From NCBI GenBank assembly GCA_023423835.1, contig JAFAEW010000031.1, positions 1 through 20,100 of the forward strand: 20,100 nucleotides of DNA. The letters are read 5' to 3'. Origin of the DNA: Bacteroidota bacterium (GTDB taxonomy: Bacteria > Bacteroidota > Bacteroidia > Chitinophagales > Chitinophagaceae). This document shows positions 7,139-14,906 of the stretch, piece by piece; positions within the stretch are counted from its first letter, which is position 1; each line of letters begins with the position of its first letter. The notes under the pieces were generated by a model, which was not told the origin of the DNA, ran no database searches, and saw only the letters and a program-made list of their open reading frames with translations. The position numbers were made by a program, and so were the translations under genes.

Positions 7139-10100
7139 ATGGTGCAATTAGATTTTGTTTACTTACCAGGGTTTGCGAATTATTTACTCACACACAGGCT
7201 AACTGAATTTTCACTCGTGCTGAGTGATTTGTTACGAAGCCAGGATATGCCGCTGCTTCAGGCATACGAAAATCTTGATGAAGAACAACGGGTGAAAATT
7301 TCGATTGATTCCAATAAAAAAATGCTGAGTCGCATTGCTGAAAACAGGGTTTCGGCTTTCATTCATGAATCAGTGGAAGAGTGGGAGAATAATGAAATTC
7401 CGCAGATAACCAAAAATGAAATAGATGCTGCAGATATCAGCATTTTGAGTTACGCACGAAAAACCGCGTTTCGCAGTTTTCTTAACGAATACGACCCTTC
7501 TCATGGGCAGTTTTCGGAAATAATGGAAGAGGTTGACCGGTTTTGTATGGCAATTGATACTGCCTTAATCAGACAACAGGCAACGATTCAAAACCGGTTG
7601 TTTCAACAGGCGCAATCGATGGCAAAAATCGGCAATTGGGTGTGGAATGTACAAACGGGAAAAATTATCTGGTCAGCAGAGATGTTCAGTATTTATGAGG
7701 TGCCACAAACTTCAGACATTTCCGTTCGGCTGATAGAAAGCATGATGCATCCGGAGGACTGGAACAGGGCGGACAGCTTGCTGGAAACTTTATTGCTCCG
7801 CGGCACGATTGCAGATTACTATTACAGAATCATTACCGGATCCGGTAAAACGAAGGTGTTGCACATGCTGGCGAGTGCAATAAGAACAGAAGGAAAATCA
7901 GAATATCTTACAGGTACGGTACAGGATGTAACGCAGCAGAAATCAATAGAAAACTCGCTGTTCGAACAGCAGAATCTCGTTCAGAAGATTGCGGATGTTT
8001 CGCCCACAATTATTGCTGTTTATAGCATCGAAAATAAAAAGACAGTTTTCATCAATAAGAAAGTGGAAAGTCTGCTCGGCTATTCTTCAGAGGAAATCCT
8101 TGGATCAGACCTCGATCAGCTGCGGTCAATCGTTCATCCCGATGACCTTGAGGGTTTTATACTCAACATGAGGAGACTGTTTCAACCGATGGAAACTGAA
8201 AGACCGGTCAGCGACCGGAAAGTATCCGAAATATCGGTAAGGCTGAGGCATAAGAATGGCGATTATAAACCGTTTTGTAATTACCTGACGGTGTTTAGCA
8301 GAAAGGATGGCATAGTGACTGAAATTTTGAACATTTTAGTAGACAATTCAAATGAAGTTGAGTTGAGAAGAGGTTTGATAGAAGAAAAGAACTTTGCCGA
8401 GCTTCTCACTGAAATGAGCATGCATAGCATCATTGCCGTCGATTGCAACTACAACGTGAAAGTATGGAATGGCGAAGCGGAGAAAAAATTTAAAAAGAAC
8501 AAGGAATCGATTCTGCATTCCCCGCTTTTTTCCGTGCTCGATGAAGAAAATCATTTTGAGTTAAAGGAATTCCTGGCGGAAGCATTGGCAGGAAGGGATG
8601 GTTACAGAGAAAAACAACGTTTTTATTTTGATGAGGAGGCATGGGCGCAGCTCCACTATTGTCCCGTGAAAGATGAAGGGGGCCACATAATCGGCGCCGT
8701 TGTTTTTATTTCTGATATCAGCAGGCAGGTAGAAGCAACAGCCGAGCTCAAAAAGCTGAACTATTCGTTTTTACAGGCTGAAAAGATTTCACAGATAGGA
8801 CATTGGTATTGGAATCTGAAGACCCGCCACATCCATTATTCGGACAACCTTTATAATTTGCTCGGTTGCGATCCCAGCGAATTTCAGCCGGGGCTAGACA
8901 ACTTTGTAAACTTCGTTCATCCGGAAGATCGCCATTTATTTTCCGACCTCCGGGAATCATTGTTATCGGAAAAAGCCGTGAAGCCTTTTCTGTACAGAAT
9001 ATTCAAAAAAGACGGAACGGTCAGGTACCTCAATTACCATTCTAAAATTGTTCCGCTCAATCCGGATGAAAAGATTGTAATTGGCATTACACAGGATATT
9101 ACTGATCATCATTTGTTGAAGGAACAGTTAAACGATCAAAATAAAAAACTGGCGTTACGAACAAACTTCGTCCAGCTTTTGCTCGATTCAAGCATCGATA
9201 TGACTGCTGCCGTTGACACCAATATGCAAATTATTGAGTGGAATAAAAAGTGCGAACAAATCATCCACCTCAAAAAGGCCGATGTATTAGGGAAAAATAT
9301 TGAAGACATTTTCCCAATGCTTTCGAATACCACTTTTATCAAGGGCATTTATAAAGCGCTGAAAGGAAAGACGGTAAGAGCAAGGTATCCGAAAGGATTT
9401 ATGGGTGCAAGGAGATTCCTCGAAATTTATTATACACCCATCGTTACAAAAAACAAGGCAGTGGCAGGGGTTGTGATAGTGGTGCATGATTTGACCGAAA
9501 TCTCCGAAAAAAACAGAGAATTAAACCAACTTCTGAAGACACTGGAAGAAAAAAATCTCCACATCCGCGAAAACGAAGAACGTTATCATCGGCTGATCGA
9601 AGATATTGAAGACTATGCCATTTTCGGAATGGATGCCAATGGGTACATCGTCAGCTGGAACAAAGGAGCGCAAAAGATAAAAGGATATACCTCTGAAGAA
9701 ATCACGGGAAAGCATTATTCCATGTTTTTTACAGAAAATGATCTGAAGAAAAATATGCCGCATCGCCTGCTGCAGATGGCCAAGAAAAAAGGCAAGGTTT
9801 CGGTGGAAGGATGGCGGGTGAAAAAAAACGGTTCGGTCTTTTGGGGAAATATGACGCTTACTGCTTTAAGAGACGAGAATAATAACATCACCGGATTTTC
9901 GAAAATCACAAGAGACATTACACAGCGAAAAATATCGAATGATAAGTTGAAGTTATTTGCCCGGCAGTTAGAGGAAAAAAATGTGGAACTGGAAAAGATA
10001 AACAAAGAATTAGAGTCGTTTAGTTATGTGGCCAGTCATGACCTGCAGGAGCCATTGAGGAAAATTCAGGCGTTCAGCAATCTGATCCTGGAAAAAGAAA

Positions 10101-10717
10101 AAGACAATTTTTCCGAATCCACCCACAACTACTTCAACAAGATGAACCTCGCTGCTGCAAGGATGCAGCAACTTATCAACGATCTGCTCGAGTTTTCAAG
10201 GTTATCCTCTTCCGTCGAATTCAGGGTAATCGATCTCAACATCCTGTTGAAAGAAGTGCTAAGCAATCTGAAGATTTCTATTGATGAAAGCAGGGCGGTT
10301 ATAAAGTCGGGCAAACTACCGATGGCGGCTGTCATCCCCTTTCAGTTTAAGCAGATGTTGCAGAATCTTATCGGCAATTCCATAAAATACCGCAAGGAAG
10401 GAAGAAATCCGGTTATTCACATTACGCACCGAATGGTAAACGGGGAAAGTTTAAAAGATTTTGGAGCGATCAGGGTTATCCGCTATTTAAAGATCAGCAT
10501 CAGGGATAATGGAATCGGATTTGACCAAAAGTATGCATCGAAGATTTTCGAACTTTTTCAGCGGTTGCATGGAAAGGACGAATATAAAGGAACGGGAATT
10601 GGCCTGGCAATCTGTAAAAAGATTATACAAAATCATAACGGATTTATCGTTGCAGTGGGGGAAGAAGGGAAGGGTGCTACGTTTGAGGTATATATTCCGG
10701 AGAAAATTATTGAATAA
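7139..10717 (+). CDS. Cytoplasmic sensor histidine kinase with six PAS domains
   Basis: A 1192-residue kinase with no membrane segment or signal peptide. Residues 1-155 are helical and match no domain I recognise. Six PAS units follow at about 157-268 (IGNWVWNVQTG), 279-405 (IIAVYSIENKKTVFINKK), 417-530 (IIAVDCNYNVKVWN), 543-658 (IGHWYWNLKTRHIHYSD), 675-790 (TAAVDTNMQIIEWN) and 812-932 (IFGMDANGYIVSWNKGAQ). Most end in a D(I/V)T motif and a coiled linker. HisKA is at about 955-1030 with phosphoacceptor H967 in SYVASHDLQEPLRK. HATPase_c is at 1060-1190 with N1080 (N box), DNGIGF from D1123 (G1) and a GTGIGLAI box. There is no receiver domain and no response regulator in the window, so the partner is unknown. 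The ATG at 7139 lacks a Shine-Dalgarno, which is common in this phylum. Confidence 0.93.
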   Translation: MVQLDFVYLPGFANYLLTHRLTEFSLVLSDLLRSQDMPLLQAYENLDEEQRVKISIDSNKKMLSRIAENRVSAFIHESVEEWENNEIPQITKNEIDAADISILSYARKTAFRSFLNEYDPSHGQFSEIMEEVDRFCMAIDTALIRQQATIQNRLFQQAQSMAKIGNWVWNVQTGKIIWSAEMFSIYEVPQTSDISVRLIESMMHPEDWNRADSLLETLLLRGTIADYYYRIITGSGKTKVLHMLASAIRTEGKSEYLTGTVQDVTQQKSIENSLFEQQNLVQKIADVSPTIIAVYSIENKKTVFINKKVESLLGYSSEEILGSDLDQLRSIVHPDDLEGFILNMRRLFQPMETERPVSDRKVSEISVRLRHKNGDYKPFCNYLTVFSRKDGIVTEILNILVDNSNEVELRRGLIEEKNFAELLTEMSMHSIIAVDCNYNVKVWNGEAEKKFKKNKESILHSPLFSVLDEENHFELKEFLAEALAGRDGYREKQRFYFDEEAWAQLHYCPVKDEGGHIIGAVVFISDISRQVEATAELKKLNYSFLQAEKISQIGHWYWNLKTRHIHYSDNLYNLLGCDPSEFQPGLDNFVNFVHPEDRHLFSDLRESLLSEKAVKPFLYRIFKKDGTVRYLNYHSKIVPLNPDEKIVIGITQDITDHHLLKEQLNDQNKKLALRTNFVQLLLDSSIDMTAAVDTNMQIIEWNKKCEQIIHLKKADVLGKNIEDIFPMLSNTTFIKGIYKALKGKTVRARYPKGFMGARRFLEIYYTPIVTKNKAVAGVVIVVHDLTEISEKNRELNQLLKTLEEKNLHIRENEERYHRLIEDIEDYAIFGMDANGYIVSWNKGAQKIKGYTSEEITGKHYSMFFTENDLKKNMPHRLLQMAKKKGKVSVEGWRVKKNGSVFWGNMTLTALRDENNNITGFSKITRDITQRKISNDKLKLFARQLEEKNVELEKINKELESFSYVASHDLQEPLRKIQAFSNLILEKEKDNFSESTHNYFNKMNLAAARMQQLINDLLEFSRLSSSVEFRVIDLNILLKEVLSNLKISIDESRAVIKSGKLPMAAVIPFQFKQMLQNLIGNSIKYRKEGRNPVIHITHRMVNGESLKDFGAIRVIRYLKISIRDNGIGFDQKYASKIFELFQRLHGKDEYKGTGIGLAICKKIIQNHNGFIVAVGEEGKGATFEVYIPEKIIE

Positions 10718-10761
10718 TTTATTTCGCTTTGATCTTTGGGAAGGCTCATCGGGCAAACCCT

Positions 10762-10769
10762 TACCTTTG
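10762..10769 (+). promoter_or_regulatory. -7 promoter box for the cystathionine beta-synthase-like gene
   Basis: TACCTTTG is an exact match to the Bacteroidota -7 consensus TAnnTTTG and ends 17 bases before the ATG at 10787. TTTG at 10735-10738 could be the -33 element, though the 23-base gap is slightly long. It implies independent expression from the upstream kinase gene. Confidence 0.5.
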
Positions 10770-10786
10770 CCCGAAATTTAAACTTT

Positions 10787-12142
10787 ATGTGGGTAAATAA
10801 TATTCTGGAAACGATTGGAAATACACCTTTAATACGGCTCAATAAAATCACCCGTGATCTGCCCGCAACGGTGTTGGCAAAGGTTGATTATTTCAATCCC
10901 GGAAATTCAATAAAAGACAGGATGGCCTTAAAGATGGTGGAAGTGGCAGAGAAAGAAGGCAAATTGAAACCTGGTGGAACCATCATTGAATGTACAAGCG
11001 GAAATACAGGAATGGGATTGGCCCTCGCTGCCTGTGTAAAAGGCTATAAATGCATTTTTACCACTACCGATAAACAAAGCAAGGAAAAGGTTGATATTCT
11101 CAAAGCACTCGGAGCGGAAGTAATCGTTTGTCCTACCAATGTAGAACCCGATGATCCCCGGAGCTATTATTCGGTAGCAAGGAAGCTCGAAAAGGAAATT
11201 CCAAATGCTTTTCTCACCAATCAATACGACAACCTCGCCAACCGTCTGGCGCATTATGAAACCACCGGGCCGGAAATCTGGGAACAGACGGAAGGAAAGA
11301 TTACGCATCTGGTGTGTACAGCCGGAACCGGAGGAACGATTACCGGAACAGCGATGTATCTGAAAGAAAAAAATCCGGATATACAAGTGTGGGCGGTTGA
11401 TGTTTATGGTTCACTGCTGACCAAATATTACAAAACAGGGGAGGTGGACATGAATGAAGTGCATCCCTATATTTCTGAAGGGTTTGGAGAAGATTTTGTT
11501 CCACAGAATTACGACATGAGTGTAATTGACCATTTTGAGCAGGTTACCGATAAAGATGGCGCCATTATGGCAAGACGTATTGCCAAAGAAGAAGGGATTT
11601 TTATCGGCTACAGTGCTGGAAGTTGTCTGCAGGGATTGATGCAGATGAAGGATAGCCTAAAAAAGGATGATCTGGTGGTTTGCATTTTTCACGACCACGG
11701 CAGCAGGTATGTGGGGAAGATCTATAATGATCAATGGATGATGGAAAGGGGATTTCTCGATCTCAAAACCGTTCGTGACCTTATCAATGCAAGGCCTCAG
11801 CAACCGCTCATCACAATAGATGTGAGCGAATCGGTGGCAACGGCTGTCACACTAATGAAGAAAAATGACATTGAACACATTCCTGTAAAAAAGGAAGGGG
11901 AGATCATCGGTTCACTGAGCGAAGGCGGACTTTTTCAGAAAATTTTCGACGACGAAAATCTTAAAAACGAATCAGTGGCAAATGTTTTGGAAGCTCCTTA
12001 TCCGGAAGTTTCCATCGATCTTCCGGTTGAAAAACTGGGAAAGATGATCAATCGCGAAAACGGAGCGGTAATTACGAAAGACGAAAAAGGAGAACTGCAG
12101 ATCATTACAAAATATGATATCCTGCAAAGTATGGCACGATAA
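10787..12142 (+). CDS. cbs: Cystathionine beta-synthase-like PLP enzyme with CBS-domain pair
   Basis: A 451-residue fold-type II PLP enzyme. Typical blocks are NTPLIRL (residues 12-18), the PLP lysine K43 in NPGNSIKDR, the substrate loop SGNTG (71-75), the phosphate cup GTGGT (180-184) and YSAGS (S276). Residues about 338-451 form two CBS domains (DIEHIPVKKEGEIIGSLSE and a final GELQIITKYDILQSM), which bind adenosyl ligands and often regulate activity. The haem-binding N-terminus of mammalian enzymes is absent. The expected reaction is serine plus homocysteine to cystathionine in transsulfuration; O-acetylserine or H2S-forming activity is an alternative. I chose the ATG at 10787 (MWVNNILETIGNTPL) because the 17 codons added by the earlier ATG at 10736 overlap the promoter box. 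The gene lies 69 bases after the kinase and is followed by a strong terminator. Confidence 0.92.
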   Translation: MWVNNILETIGNTPLIRLNKITRDLPATVLAKVDYFNPGNSIKDRMALKMVEVAEKEGKLKPGGTIIECTSGNTGMGLALAACVKGYKCIFTTTDKQSKEKVDILKALGAEVIVCPTNVEPDDPRSYYSVARKLEKEIPNAFLTNQYDNLANRLAHYETTGPEIWEQTEGKITHLVCTAGTGGTITGTAMYLKEKNPDIQVWAVDVYGSLLTKYYKTGEVDMNEVHPYISEGFGEDFVPQNYDMSVIDHFEQVTDKDGAIMARRIAKEEGIFIGYSAGSCLQGLMQMKDSLKKDDLVVCIFHDHGSRYVGKIYNDQWMMERGFLDLKTVRDLINARPQQPLITIDVSESVATAVTLMKKNDIEHIPVKKEGEIIGSLSEGGLFQKIFDDENLKNESVANVLEAPYPEVSIDLPVEKLGKMINRENGAVITKDEKGELQIITKYDILQSMAR

Positions 12143-12169
12143 AAACGGGTTTTGAATTTAAAAAATTGA

Positions 12170-12198
12170 AGCATCGGGAAAATCCCCGGTGCTTTTTT
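12170..12198 (+). terminator. Rho-independent terminator of the cbs-like gene
   Basis: A 9-bp stem (AGCATCGGG at 12170-12178 with CCCGGTGCT at 12185-12193, one G-T pair) has a 6-base loop. The T at 12193 starts a run of six T residues. It begins 28 bases after the stop codon. Confidence 0.87.
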
Positions 12199-12242
12199 CT
12201 TTTCGCCGTACATCAAAATTTTCCCGGAGGAATGTAAAAATT

Positions 12243-12269
12243 ATGAGATTTGTTGAAAAAAAATTATGA
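12243..12269 (+). CDS. Possible 8-codon leader mini-ORF (MRFVEKKL)
   Basis: ATG at 12243 opens eight codons ending in TGA at 12267-12269. That stop overlaps the ATG of the next gene (12266) as ATGA, the arrangement seen in translational coupling. GGAGG at 12226-12230 is a strong Shine-Dalgarno, unusual in this phylum, but its 12-base spacing to this ATG is long. A closer ATG at 12232 is followed at once by TAA. It may be chance in A-rich leader sequence. Confidence 0.25.
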   Translation: MRFVEKKL

Positions 12270-12652
12270 AAAGAACTTTAATTCTACTGATTGTTCTGGG
12301 TTGTTTTTATAGCCCGACCTTCGCTCAGGACAGCGCTGCGGCCAAACCCGATTTCATTCACATCACCACAGTAGAGTCTATACTCGGAGGTGGTGTGGGA
12401 CGATCAAAAATGATTATCACAAAAACCGATGGCAGCAGCGAGGAGAAGGAAATGAACAACCTCTTCAGCCTGGTTGGGATCAATTTCAAAAACATCAAAC
12501 AAAATGAGGTAAACATCATTACCACCCTGAAAGGCTATACAGATGAAGGATGGAAGCTGCTTTCGGTTACACCTTTAACGTTAAGTCCGAGCCAGTCTGA
12601 AAACGGCATTTTCCTTACCCGGTACTTATTAAGCAAGACAAACGGAAAGTAA
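12266..12652 (+). CDS. Small secreted protein of unknown function
   Basis: A 128-residue protein I cannot assign firmly. Residues 1-21 are a signal peptide (MKRTLILLIVLGCFYSPTFAQ). The mature part holds a glycine-rich segment (VESILGGGVGRSKMIITKTDGSSEEKE, split here as ESILGGGVGRSKM then TKTDGSSEEKE), then NIITTLKGYTDEGWKLLSVTP and a final strand GIFLTRYLLSK. The pattern of a helix ending in EGW(K/E)L, a strand, and a closing strand recalls DUF4177-like proteins, but this is only a resemblance. There is no lipobox (the only signal-region Cys is C13 within the hydrophobic core), no membrane anchor and no T9SS tail, so a periplasmic location is expected. It sits between the cbs-like terminator and a BtuF-like gene 52 bases downstream. 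Its start overlaps the stop of a possible 8-codon leader. Confidence 0.72.
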   Translation: MKRTLILLIVLGCFYSPTFAQDSAAAKPDFIHITTVESILGGGVGRSKMIITKTDGSSEEKEMNNLFSLVGINFKNIKQNEVNIITTLKGYTDEGWKLLSVTPLTLSPSQSENGIFLTRYLLSKTNGK

Positions 12653-12670
12653 TTGAAGACATCACTGATC

Positions 12671-12693
12671 TGCAGTAAGAAAAATTGCAGTAA
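12671..12693 (+). repeat. TGCAGTAA direct repeat before the BtuF-like gene
   Basis: TGCAGTAA occurs at 12671-12678 and 12686-12693 with a 15-base period. The pair ends 11 bases before the ATG at 12705, where an operator or translational control site could lie. It is short enough to be chance. Confidence 0.35.
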
Positions 12694-12704
12694 TTTGTAC
12701 ACAG

Positions 12705-13490
12705 ATGCTGCAAAGTCTTACAGATCAGTTGGGCCGTAAAATGTTGGTTGATCTCCCTTTGAGAAAAATCGTTTCCGTTGTACCCTCTCAAACCGAATTG
12801 TTGTATCACCTTGGCCTGGAAAAGGAAGTTGCAGGCATCACAAAATTTTGTATTCATCCGGAAAAATGGTTCCGGGAAAAAACGAGGGTAGGAGGCACAA
12901 AGCAACTTCATCTGGATAAGATTAAAGAACTTCGTCCCGGTCTTATCCTCGCTAACAAGGAAGAGAATGACCGGACGCAAATTGAGGAACTCGCAGCTTC
13001 ATTTCCTGTTTGGATCAGTGATATCCGCCGGCTAGAAGATGCAACGGCTATGGTAGAGGCAGTGGGATCAATGACTTCAAAAGAAGACATTGCGGCTTCC
13101 CTCATCCGAAAGATTACTGAAGGATTTGCATTGTTGAAAACTCGGCGGAAAAAGCGTATCGCCTATTTTATCTGGAAGGATCCGTATATGGCTGCCGGAG
13201 GAAATACCTTCATCAATGACATGATCGAACGCGCAGGATTTGAGAATGTGCTGAAAGACAAACCAAGGTATCCCGAGGTGGACTTGCAGGAAATTGAGAA
13301 ACTAAACTGCGATTACCTGTTTTTATCCTCAGAGCCTTATCCTTTCCGGGAAAAACATTTCGCAGCGTTTTTGCAGACCGTTCCAAATGCTAAACCGGTG
13401 CTGGTAAACGGTGAAATGTTTAGCTGGTACGGCAGCCGGTTGATTATGGCAGCAGATTATCTCAGAAAATTAAATCAGCAGTTAGCCTGA
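12705..13490 (+). CDS. BtuF-like helical-backbone metal receptor protein without signal peptide
   Basis: A 261-residue member of the class III periplasmic-binding-protein fold (BtuF/TroA_2-like, the fold of cobalamin, haem and siderophore receptors). Visible blocks are RKIVSVVPSQTELLYHLGLEKEV (split: RKIVSVVPSQTELL, then YHLGLEKEV; residues 20-42), VGGTKQLHLDKIKELRPGLIL (within 62-85), an inter-lobe helix around 105-135 and NCDYLFLSSEPYPF near 203-216. Family members bind a ligand between two lobes for an ABC importer. Here the N-terminus (MLQSLTDQLGRKMLVDLP) is not a signal peptide or lipoprotein signal, and no permease or ATPase gene is adjacent. The protein may thus be cytoplasmic, as with similar orphan proteins I recall from Bacteroidota. 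The ligand is unknown, possibly a corrinoid. The frame ends 43 bases from the convergent aldolase gene, with a perfect hairpin between them. Confidence 0.82.
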   Translation: MLQSLTDQLGRKMLVDLPLRKIVSVVPSQTELLYHLGLEKEVAGITKFCIHPEKWFREKTRVGGTKQLHLDKIKELRPGLILANKEENDRTQIEELAASFPVWISDIRRLEDATAMVEAVGSMTSKEDIAASLIRKITEGFALLKTRRKKRIAYFIWKDPYMAAGGNTFINDMIERAGFENVLKDKPRYPEVDLQEIEKLNCDYLFLSSEPYPFREKHFAAFLQTVPNAKPVLVNGEMFSWYGSRLIMAADYLRKLNQQLA

Positions 13491-13492
13491 TG

Positions 13493-13523
13493 GATGAAAA
13501 GGAAATATGCTTTCCTTTTCATC
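13493..13523. terminator. 13-bp perfect hairpin between convergent genes (probable bidirectional terminator)
   Basis: GATGAAAAGGAAA (13493-13505) pairs without mismatch with TTTCCTTTTCATC (13511-13523) around the loop TATGC. It fills most of the 43-base gap between the BtuF-like gene and the aldolase gene, which converge. No T run follows on either side, so classic rho-independent activity is uncertain; it may instead protect both mRNA 3' ends. Confidence 0.6.
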
Positions 13524-13533
13524 TGTTATGTGT

Positions 13534-14607
13534 TTATGCGTTTCTTCCAATGCAGTTGAGATCATGAAAGGCCTCTTCCAGTCTTTTTACGAAGGTTTCT
13601 TCGCCTTTCCTTAACCATACCCTGGGGTCGTAATATTTTTTATTTGGTTTCTCTTCGCCTTCCGGATTTCCGAGCTGGCCCTGCAAATAATCTTCGTGAG
13701 CCTTGTAATAATTCATCACACCTTCCCAAAATGCCCATTGCATATCGGTATCGAGGTTCATTTTGATAACCCCGTAATCGAGGGTTTCCCTGATCTGTTC
13801 TTTGGGAGAACCACTACCGCCATGGAATACAAAGTTTACCGGTTTTGATCCCGGCGAAAGGCCCAGTTTTTCGGTTATATATTCTTCACAGTTTTTCAGA
13901 ATTTCGGGTCTCAATTCAACGTTTCCAGGTTTGTACACACCGTGCACATTACCAAAGGCTGCCGCAATGGTAAACATGTCGCTCACTTCGTTCAGCGCTT
14001 TATAAGCTTTATATACATCTTCTGGCTGGGTGTAAAGTCTTGCATTATCGACCCCGGAATTATCCACACCATCTTCTTCGCCACCTGTAATGCCCAGTTC
14101 AATTTCAATACTCATTCCCATCCTGTAGATCCGTTTGAAAAACTCAACGGAGGTAGCAATATTTTCGTCCACCGGTTCCTCACTGAGGTCGAGCATATGA
14201 GAACTGTAAAGCGGGCGGCCGTTCCTTTCAAAATAAATTTCTCCTGCTTCAATTAAGCCTGAAACCCAGGGCAACCATTTTTTAGCAGCATGATCGGTAT
14301 GCAACACAACGGGCACGCCATAATGTTTGGCCACGGTATGAACGTGTAAGGCGCCACTTACCGCACCTGCAATATTTGCCTGAAGATGATCGTTCGGCAT
14401 TCCTTTTCCGGCGAAAAATTGCGCCCCGCCATTACTGAACTGAATCATAACGGGAGAATTAACTTTGGCTGCGCATTCTAAAACCGCGTTAACCGAATTT
14501 GTTCCAACAACATTTACGGCTGGAAGTGCATAGCTGTTTTCTTTGGCATCCCGGTAAACAGCTTTTAATTCTTCTCCATATAAAACTCCGGCTGAAAATT
14601 TTCCCAT
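13534..14607 (-). CDS. fbaA: Class II fructose-bisphosphate aldolase
   Basis: A 357-residue zinc-dependent aldolase of the long E. coli FbaA type (359 residues). It cleaves fructose 1,6-bisphosphate to glyceraldehyde 3-phosphate and dihydroxyacetone phosphate in glycolysis, and runs in reverse in gluconeogenesis. Key residues are D105 and zinc ligand H106 in VVLHTDHAAKK. Further motifs are IEIELGITGGEEDGVDNSG, AAAFGNVHGVYKPGNVEL (second His ligand), FVFHGGSGSPKEQI (third His and phosphate loop) and VIKMNLDTDMQWAFW. The ATG at 14607-14605 gives the family N-terminus and has a weak AGAGAA purine stretch upstream. It is transcribed alone, divergent from accD, with a TATCTTTG box 38 bases upstream. 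Its stop lies 10 bases beyond a 13-bp hairpin shared with the convergent gene. Confidence 0.96.
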   Translation of the reverse strand: MGKFSAGVLYGEELKAVYRDAKENSYALPAVNVVGTNSVNAVLECAAKVNSPVMIQFSNGGAQFFAGKGMPNDHLQANIAGAVSGALHVHTVAKHYGVPVVLHTDHAAKKWLPWVSGLIEAGEIYFERNGRPLYSSHMLDLSEEPVDENIATSVEFFKRIYRMGMSIEIELGITGGEEDGVDNSGVDNARLYTQPEDVYKAYKALNEVSDMFTIAAAFGNVHGVYKPGNVELRPEILKNCEEYITEKLGLSPGSKPVNFVFHGGSGSPKEQIRETLDYGVIKMNLDTDMQWAFWEGVMNYYKAHEDYLQGQLGNPEGEEKPNKKYYDPRVWLRKGEETFVKRLEEAFHDLNCIGRNA

Positions 14608-14645
14608 TGTTAATTCTCTTTTTGTGATAAAATTTTATTGCGGAG

Positions 14646-14653
14646 CAAAGATA
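14646..14653 (-). promoter_or_regulatory. -7 promoter box for fbaA
   Basis: On the minus strand this reads TATCTTTG, an exact TAnnTTTG match. It lies 38 bases before the fbaA ATG. A TTTG at 14668-14671 (minus) is only 14 bases away, shorter than the usual spacing, so the -33 element is not certain. Confidence 0.45.
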
Positions 14654-14880
14654 AATAATATGAGGTGCAAATAGTTTTATCCATTATGTTAACGCCCGTT
14701 GGATATTAGAAATTTGATAGCGAAGATTTTTACTATTTGAAGGATAATTATTGAATGGGCGATTTTATTCAAACTTTTTTTATCAAAGTCTGAAAGCGCG
14801 GATAAATTACAATATGTTTCTTCCTTTCAGCCGGTTGCATTTTTCAGGCAGATAATTAGGGTCTAAAGAAGCAAACTTCT

Positions 14881-14888
14881 TATTTTTG
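14881..14888 (+). promoter_or_regulatory. -7 promoter box for accD-smpB
   Basis: TATTTTTG matches TAnnTTTG exactly and ends 18 bases before the accD ATG at 14907, nearly the same distance as the box before the cbs-like gene (17 bases). No -33 TTTG was found at normal spacing. Confidence 0.42.
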
Positions 14889-14906
14889 CTTTCCTCAATT
14901 TATATT

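Larger units (their letters stand above)
14608..14906. other. Divergent intergenic region fbaA-accD
   Basis: This is the longest gene-free stretch, 299 A/T-rich bases. It contains the minus-strand -7 box at 14646-14653 and the plus-strand box at 14881-14888. I saw no tRNA-like fold, strong hairpin or credible short gene in the remaining middle part (about 14675-14875). Confidence 0.6.

Noticed and set aside
9715..10005. 96-codon minus-strand frame inside the kinase gene
   Set aside because: It is opposite the sixth PAS domain and the start of the HisKA linker; a shadow caused by A-rich codons.
10736..10786. Upstream start for the cbs-like gene
   Set aside because: The added codons overlap an exact -7 promoter box and do not match the family N-terminus.
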